22,830 nucleotides of DNA from Acanthaster planci (taxonomy: Eukaryota; Echinodermata; Asteroidea; Valvatida; Acanthasteridae), in contig NW_019091575.1 in NCBI RefSeq assembly GCF_001949145.1, positions 14,508 through 37,337 of the forward strand, read 5' to 3'. The notes beneath the pieces were generated by a model. That model had not been told where the DNA came from. It did no database searches and saw nothing but the letters and a program-made list of their open reading frames with translations. Position 1 is the first letter of the stretch. Each line of letters opens with the position of its first letter. The position numbers and the translations under genes are program-made. Positions 18,002 through 22,830 of this stretch are shown here, piece after piece.

Positions 18002-20172
18002 GTGATACAGTCATGGGCCCACCATCGCTTAGACTTAGGATCAGACTGCCATGCAGCAAGATTGCATCAAGTAAACATGCTGCTGAAGCTGGAAAACAAG
18101 TGGCTGCTACAAAAAAAAACAAACGAGTAAAGCGTAAAGCACCAGCTACCAAAAATGACAAAACAACAAAGCAGAGAGCACCATCAGCTACAAAAGAAGC
18201 TACAGTACTGGCTACAAACAAAGCCAAAACAAGCAAAACACTAAGTTACTGACAGAAGCTCAAACTTGACAAACCTGAATTGTACACGCAACTTTTGAAA
18301 CAGGATGCACTCAATAAGAAAATCACTAGATTGAATATGACAGATGAACAAAGGAAAGATTCAAACAAGAAATCCACTGAGCGAATGGCAAAAATGAGAG
18401 CAAGAAAAAAACAGACACAACTCGCAGCAAAGATGTCAGCAGCTTCGAGGGGTAGACATGAAGAGAAATTAACAAGAGCACAGACAGCAAAGAAAGTAGC
18501 ACAAAGAAAGTACTGGAAAGACTACAAAAAAACATGGCGAGCTGAATTGAGTGCTGAACGAAAGGAGGAGATCAAGGCCCAAAGAAGAGAGAAAGCAAGA
18601 GAAGAAAGGGAGTTGCTGCTAAAAATCCGAAGCCAGATGCGTGAAGATGAGGAGAAAAAAAAAATCGAAGAACAGAAGAAAAAGGATCTTGAGAAAAGAG
18701 AACGAGAAGAGTTGGAAAGAATGATAGCTGAAGAATTTAACTCAACAGAAGGTTCCAGGCGTCCAGCAGCACCAAGAAGAAAAGCATACTCTAGAGCCAA
18801 AGCTTCACTGTCAAAGAATCCAATTATATATGCACAGACAGTTCAGGACTTGTACAATAAAGCATCATCTAAGAAAAGGCAAACTCTGCAGTCACTTCCA
18901 TGTGATCCAAGCACAGCTCACACTCTGTCATCAAATCTTGCTAAAACAGCTGTCATTGTGTCGGAAAGTCTGAAGAAACAGCTAAACAAGTTAAAGAATG
19001 CACACAAGGAACTGGATAGAAGAAAGCGTCGGGAGCTTGCTGCCACTTTGGGATGCCTTAAGAAATATAAACTTCAGCGACTAGGGTGCAGACTGTTTGG
19101 TGTTTCACCAAAACTTGCCAAGGAGACTACACATGTGCCAAAGTACACAAATGCAGCCACATTGATGCAAGATACCAAAGACCTTGTTGTAAACTACTAC
19201 AAACAAAACTCTGTGGAACTGCCTGACCAGAAGACAATAAGCAAAAAAACACTACAGAAAACAAGAGTCCTGGAAATGCCAATCCCCAACCTCTACAAAC
19301 AGTTCAAGAATGATCATCCCAATGAGAAGGTTGGGAAGTCAACATTCTACAAGCTTCGCCCCAAGTACATAAAAACTGTTGGGAGCATCAAATTCCGGGG
19401 TTGCTTATGCGACTATTGTGAAAATGTGAAGCTTAAACTAAAAGCAGTGAAGTCAAAAATGACTTTGGAAGAGTTATCAAGCATCACCTTGTGCCAGAAA
19501 GGAAAAGATCAAAAATATAACAACAAGGCATGCATAGAAAGAAAGTGTCAGCACTGTGGGGTGACAAAGATGAGGGAACACTTTGAGGGGTTAGATACCA
19601 GGAAGGAAGTCGAGTGGTCCAAGTGGATGAAGGTAAAGGAGGAAAAGATAACTAAGAAAGGAAAGATGTTGTTGACTAAAAAGGTACGTCAGCTACAGCA
19701 TGGTACTACTGCAGAGCTGCTCAAAGAACTTGAAAAAGAATTACACACCATACCAGAGCACCTGTTTTGCAAATCATGGCAGCAAAATCAATTTTCAAAG
19801 CTTACGTCACAGAAACTTCCCAAGGGCTGGTGTGTCATGGTATTAGATTTTGCTGAAAATTACGCATGCAAAACTCAGGATGAGGTGCAGGCTGCGCACT
19901 GGACCCAAGACCAGGTAACAGTCCATCCGATCATCACCTACTACAACTGCAACAACCCCACTTGCACCAAGCCCATCATGCACTCTATAGCAATAATCTC
20001 TGACGACCTGAATCATGATTACCATGCCGTTCATGCATTTACTTCAATTGCAATCAAGGAAGTCCGACAACGACAGCAAGAGTTAACCAAGGTGATCCGC
20101 TTCTCTGATGGGTGTAGTGCACAATATAAATCAAAGGGCCCATTCTATGAAATCAACTTTTATCGGCCTTAG
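18002..20172 (+). pseudogene. Transposase-like reading frame with an in-frame TGA and lost C-terminus
   Basis: An acceptor (TTTTTTTTCACTTCTTCCTAG) ends at 18001, and the first ATG is at 18013. The frame runs to TAG 20170-20172 except for one TGA at 18250-18252. Order: a Lys/Ala-rich basic tail; a basic YxxKLK-type region with RARKK; a Glu/Arg/Lys coiled coil (about 18520-18740); a helical region; Cys clusters (codons 19402, 19408, 19417 and 19531, 19546, 19555) that may bind zinc; then a catalytic-like region with VLDFAENYACKTQDEVQAAH (Asp 19846), ISDDLNHDYHAVHAF (Asp 20002 and 20005) and FSDGCSAQYKSKGPF (Asp 20107). Relatives I recall continue into a GSRHGKGP-like block; here the frame ends 19 codons after FSDGC and no such block is seen in any frame downstream. 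So the third acidic residue is probably missing. Confidence 0.75.
18250..18252 (+). other. In-frame TGA within the transposase frame
   Basis: The frames on either side (17851-18249 and 18253-20172) are the same. The sequence around it reads KTLSY-stop-QKLKLDKPELYTQ. Related basic regions usually have Arg here, so a CGA-to-TGA (CpG decay) change is likely. Confidence 0.8.
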
Positions 20173-21033
20173 AAAAACGTTGGCATTGGATTAGTTCAAA
20201 AAAGAACACAAAGATGATTAAAAAAAAAAATCGGTGAATGTCTTTCTTTTTATAATTTACGTTTCTTCCTGGCAAAACCTAACCTACATGTACATGTAAT
20301 TCGGTAGACACCCCCCCCCCAAATGCTTATAAAACACCAAAAGTAAAATTGCCTTTCACCCAAAAGGACAAATGAGGCCTGTTAACTGTATCTAGTGTTT
20401 TGTCATCCACAACAGTTAAATAGTGTTGGCTGAACAATAGTTAACAAATCATTAAGTGTAGACGTAACAAGGACACCGTGTCCAACTTTAATATGTAACG
20501 TCTGCACTGCTTGGTTTCGAATGAGAGAATTTTAATATTAAGATACACAGAGGAGTTTCAATCACCACATAGTTGTAAAGTGGGCTAAACTTGATCATTG
20601 TAATACTTTTGCATGACATATTTGCTTTATGTGGCATTGTTAGAAACAAAAACATGAACAAAATTAGTTTTGTATTAAAAATTAACCAAATTACCAGATT
20701 TATTACTCCCCATACTTACCTTTTCCTATCGCCCAACTCAAAAAAGATTACACCTGTGGAAAAACCTCATCAAATGGTATTATTTAGTTAGAAAGAAAGA
20801 AACAAAGCCAGAAAAAACAAGGTAAACAGCAGGGGGTGATTGATCAGATTTCGTGTCCATGTTACGTCTGCACTTTTTCTATGAACCCTACTCTCCGTCA
20901 ACTGCCAGTATTATTTCAGGAATAATTTTGCAAAAAATTGTTTACATTAAGAAACTTCAGTACTTTCCACTCATAAAAATTGTTAAAGTTTAATCTCACA
21001 ACCATTTTCAAAATTTGACATTGATGTCAAACA
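20173..21033. other. 3' non-coding part of the transposon
   Basis: It holds no coding sequence, a C10 run (20311-20320), one TACATGTACATGTA copy and the right subterminal repeats. Confidence 0.6.
20451..20875 (-). repeat. Right subterminal repeats
   Basis: GTGTAGACGTAACAAGGACA then CCGTGTCC occurs at 20456-20483. The inverted form CGTGTCCATGTTACGTCTGC occurs at about 20852-20871, and ATGTAACGTCTGCAC at about 20493-20507. The shared core (GTGCAGACGTAACATGGACAC) matches the left-side units, so both ends carry the same sites. Confidence 0.7.
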
Positions 21034-21060
21034 CTGTGTCCCAACCTGGTGGAATGACTC
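21034..21060 (-). repeat. Right terminal inverted repeat
   Basis: Its reverse complement is GAGTCATTCCACCAGGTTGG then GACACAG, matching the left end. Confidence 0.9.
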
Positions 21061-21064
21061 TACT
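21061..21064. repeat. Target-site duplication TACT, right copy
   Basis: It follows the right inverted repeat directly and equals 16135-16138. Confidence 0.75.
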
Positions 21065-21091
21065 CTCAACCAAAGTATTCGACGAGAAAAG
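21065..21091 (-). CDS. Integrase gene exon 4, upstream fragment
   Basis: After the acceptor TTTTTAACTGCAG the frame reads FSRRILWLR. Joined through one TACT copy to 16138-16068 it continues LRVANTNRDPAVTASYF without a stop. Phase 2 at its start completes the Gly of IDG from exon 3. Confidence 0.8.
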
Positions 21092-21413
21092 CTGCAGTTA
21101 AAAAGTTGTGTGCATGTGTTAAGTGTAAATAGACACTGACAGTTTTCTGAAATTGTTTTCCTTTCACTTCATAGCAGCTTGAAAATCAAAATGAAGAAAT
21201 GAATCAAAACTGCCAGCTGCTGTCCCACAGTACAACAATTTGTATTAAATCATTCATGCAGTTATTACTTCCACTATGCAAGATAAACCCAATATGCAAA
21301 TCAAATACTGCAGTTTTCCTGTGGGATATAAGATTATTTTAGCAAATTATGCATCCAGCATTGGTAAACAGGGACATTAAACACAGGCCAAAATGTTTCA
21401 TTAAACTCCTTAC

Positions 21414-21587
21414 CCATCTATGGCACCGTGTATACAGAAACCATACTGTCTGAGTTTGTCATGCTGATCAACATGAATGCCATAATTGGGCCCATGACTG
21501 TTGTAGACACGCCTTCTCAGTCTATGCCTTCTTCGCATGTTTAATCCTTCAGGGTCTAGTAGCCTTTGTCCTTCAAGAACTACATCT
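21414..21587 (-). CDS. Integrase gene exon 3: first catalytic Asp
   Basis: It reads DVVLEGQRLLDPEGLNMRRR, HRLRRRVYNSHGPNYGIHVD and QHDKLRQYGFCIHGAIDG. The LDPEG-x-N-x-R-R block and H-x-D-x-x-DKL are hallmarks of this integrase family; the Asp at 21469-21467 is the likely first catalytic residue. Acceptor GTGACAG (phase 2), donor GATGG|GTAAGG (phase 2). Confidence 0.85.
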
Positions 21588-22085
21588 CTGTCACAGTAGT
21601 AACAAGGATAGGCATAAGGTACATTTCATTTTCTGGCCTTGAATGCTACAGCAGTTTGAACATAAGTTACACTATGGATAAACATGACAACACAATGTCT
21701 GTAATTTTTGCACCAAGTGCAGTTTTGCTTAAATGTTTGAAGTTACAAATGTAAATGAAGTAACTACAAGCAGCTAACTAGAAATAATCACCTTGAGATG
21801 ATTTCATGGCTCATTCTCTAATGTGGGAGTCAGTTTTCAATCCTCATACATGTATGATTGTGAAATGGCCTTAAGAGTTCCAAGATTGAAAAATGAATGC
21901 AAAGTACCTGCCAAACAAACTGACATAGATTGGAAACAATTACAGTGATATTTCTATGTCAAAGTACACACGTCAGGTGTGACAGGGACACAACCAATAT
22001 GCTATACTTTTGAACCCTGGATTTACAGAATGGCCCACATAACAATTACTGTGTATTTTCATTGCTGTCTTGTCAACACAGCCAC
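21588..22085. other. Intron of the integrase gene
   Basis: I see no exon or repeat here beyond an ATACATGTAT motif at about 21847-21856. Confidence 0.45.
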
Positions 22086-22168
22086 CTTGGAACATGTATT
22101 CCATAACGTGTTAGCATCCTGCTCATAGAACGGCAGCCAAGGTTGAGGCCACTGCTCATCATCTCCAT
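22086..22168 (-). CDS. Integrase gene exon 2
   Basis: Acceptor TTGTAATTTTTCAG (phase 0), then MEMMSSGLNLGCRSMSRMLT and RYGIHVP, and donor CCAAG|GTGGCT (phase 2). The SSG-x-x-LG-x-R-x-M pattern fits the predicted DNA-binding region before the core. The ATG at its start is in frame but is probably internal. Confidence 0.7.
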
Positions 22169-22440
22169 CTGAAAAATTACAATATGAGCAGAGCCTTTTA
22201 ATGCATCACACCAAAACAATGCAAATGCCATACAAAAAACTATGATAAGGTGATAAAGGTGTCACAAAACTAATATCCAGTTGGTAGCACAAGGAACAAA
22301 ATGAAACAAAACTAAAGCATTCAGTTTGTATCGAACATGAAACAATATACTTGAAAATTATATGAAACCCCTTGTAGCGAAGAACATTTTCCACGAGTAA
22401 CAAAGTTCATGTCTGGTAGAACAAAGAATTGTAAGTTTAC

Positions 22441-22534
22441 CTCTAAACATGTCAAAAACAGGTCACAGACCTCTTCTGTTGGATTGTTACGACGGCGATT
22501 ACACCTGTGTAATATTCTCTGCACTGTTCTTGAG
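22441..22534 (-). CDS. Integrase gene exon 1 of those visible: HTH-like
   Basis: Acceptor TCAATTTGTAG (phase 2), then SSRTVQRILHRCNRRRNNPT and EEVCDLFLTCLE, donor TTAGAG|GTAAAC (phase 0). SRRTVQRxL is a helix-turn-helix-like recognition motif. At least one further 5' exon must lie upstream, probably beyond the window's end. Confidence 0.7.
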
Positions 22535-22830
22535 CTACAAATTGAAAAAAGTAAATTTTTAATAAATACTCTAAACAATTATACATGTATGACTACAAAT
22601 TATAAAAAAGGTAAGCTGTAAATAGGTTGCTTGAATTTTGAAAAGATGGTGCAGCAGAGCCCTTTGAAACCCCATATTATAACACAGCTTGCTCTCAGAT
22701 AATTTTCTATGTGCATTGTCTTCATGCACAGATGGATGAAGCCGTTGCTTGTTCTTGCTTTTGTTATTGTTTTTTCTTATTTTTTGTTGAGTCGTGTTTT
22801 TATTGATGAATATAATAAACACACTTTTGG
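22535..22830. other. Upstream intron of the integrase gene
   Basis: No exon recognised; a T-rich stretch near the window's end gives only low-complexity Lys/Asn frames. Confidence 0.4.

Larger units (their letters stand above)
16139..21060 (+). mobile_element. 4.9-kb cut-and-paste DNA transposon, Sola-like candidate
   Basis: Terminal inverted repeats match (left 16139-16167, right 21034-21060), and the element is flanked by TACT on both sides. It contains one transposase-like reading frame on the plus strand, subterminal repeats at both ends and an internal foldback. Inserted in minus-strand integrase exon 4, it interrupts an otherwise continuous reading frame, which fixes its ends independently of the repeats. 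A 4-bp target duplication is known for Sola (and some other) superfamilies; the transposase has Asp motifs but I cannot assign the superfamily by sequence alone. With an in-frame stop and an apparently truncated catalytic domain, this copy is probably non-autonomous. Confidence 0.85.
13579..22534 (-). pseudogene. rve/DDE integrase-core gene, eight exons, split by a transposon
   Basis: Exons in transcription order are 22534-22441, 22168-22086, 21587-21414, 21091-21065 continued at 16138-16068, 15948-15809, 15565-15453, 14435-14254 and 13787-13579. Every junction has GT/AG borders and matching phase. The product has an N-terminal DNA-binding-like part (SSRTVQRILHRCNRRRNN), an Arg-rich LNMRRRHRLRRRVY stretch, and an integrase core with D (codon 21469-21467, IHVDQHDKL), D (15925-15923, QMDWGTEN) and E (15559-15557, RMERFW), spaced D-x58-D-x40-E. 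A helical ECLRFCFMPLIQ segment and WNQHRPR follow. It resembles the rve-like family widespread in cnidarian, amphioxus and fish genomes, perhaps derived from DNA transposons. A 4,922-bp element interrupts exon 4, so this allele is probably null; otherwise the frame is intact. The 5' end is outside the window. Confidence 0.8.

Noticed and set aside
17988-18236. 82-codon minus-strand frame opposite the transposase N-terminus
   Set aside because: It is the antisense shadow of the Lys/Ala-rich segment, which gives Val/Leu/Ala runs.
18326-18800. Minus-strand Ser/Phe/Leu-rich frames opposite the coiled coil
   Set aside because: They are antisense shadows of a Lys/Glu-rich coding strand.
13579-22534. 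Integrase core as part of an endogenous retrovirus or LTR retrotransposon
   Set aside because: There is no reverse transcriptase, RNase H, protease, LTR or primer-binding site, and the gene is split by seven spliceosomal introns. The motifs fit a DNA-transposon-type rve family.
22571-22822. 83-codon minus-strand frame as first exon of the integrase gene
   Set aside because: It is low-complexity Asn/Lys sequence with no family resemblance and no suitable donor.
1-22830. CRISPR array, bacterial operon or prophage
   Set aside because: There are no regularly spaced direct repeats and no ribosome-binding sites, and all recognisable genes contain introns.

Overview
The window is nuclear DNA of a non-vertebrate metazoan. 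It is AT-rich, its genes are split by introns with GT/AG borders, some exons are under 40 nt, and AATAAA signals and a (TA)n microsatellite are present. The self-complementary motif TACATGTACATGTA is scattered throughout, as I recall from several marine invertebrate genomes. I cannot name the species. Two single N positions (2980 and 4222) look like collapsed assembly gaps. No start codon or promoter could be fixed for any gene; all exon borders are read from frame continuity plus splice signals.

Plus strand, 1789-11742. Eight exons (1789-8820) join in phase into a protein with two cysteine clusters. They resemble the CxC5 and CxC6 clusters that accompany KDZ (Kyakuja-Dileera-Zisupton) transposases, but no KDZ catalytic core was found after them. 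Three further exons (10345-11742), again in phase with each other, encode the C-terminal part of a HECT domain of the G2E3-like type. The usual catalytic Cys position holds Trp. Whether the two parts form one gene is open, although the phases allow it.

Minus strand, 22534-13579. Eight exons join in phase into an rve-type (DDE) integrase/transposase gene: a helix-turn-helix-like N-terminal part, D-x58-D-x40-E, and a C-terminal tail ending at 13579. Its 5' end lies beyond the window. It converges on the plus-strand gene.

Nested insertion, 16139-21060. A 4.9-kb DNA transposon sits inside the integrase exon between the first and second catalytic Asp. It has about 28-bp terminal inverted repeats and a 4-bp target-site duplication, TACT. 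Removing the element and one TACT restores an open reading frame with family-typical sequence across the junction. The element carries a 720-codon transposase-like reading frame with one in-frame TGA and an apparently missing C-terminal catalytic part, a set of subterminal repeats on both sides, and a 169-bp foldback.

The rest is introns and repeats: an N-bounded near-identical duplication (2034-2929 and 2982-4221) that looks like a mis-assembled second allele, a palindromic GTTGGGC repeat cluster, a tRNA-like SINE remnant, and a degenerate short-repeat cluster at 7645-8262. The window is best read as layered mobile-element-derived genes, with one transposon hitting another transposase-like gene.
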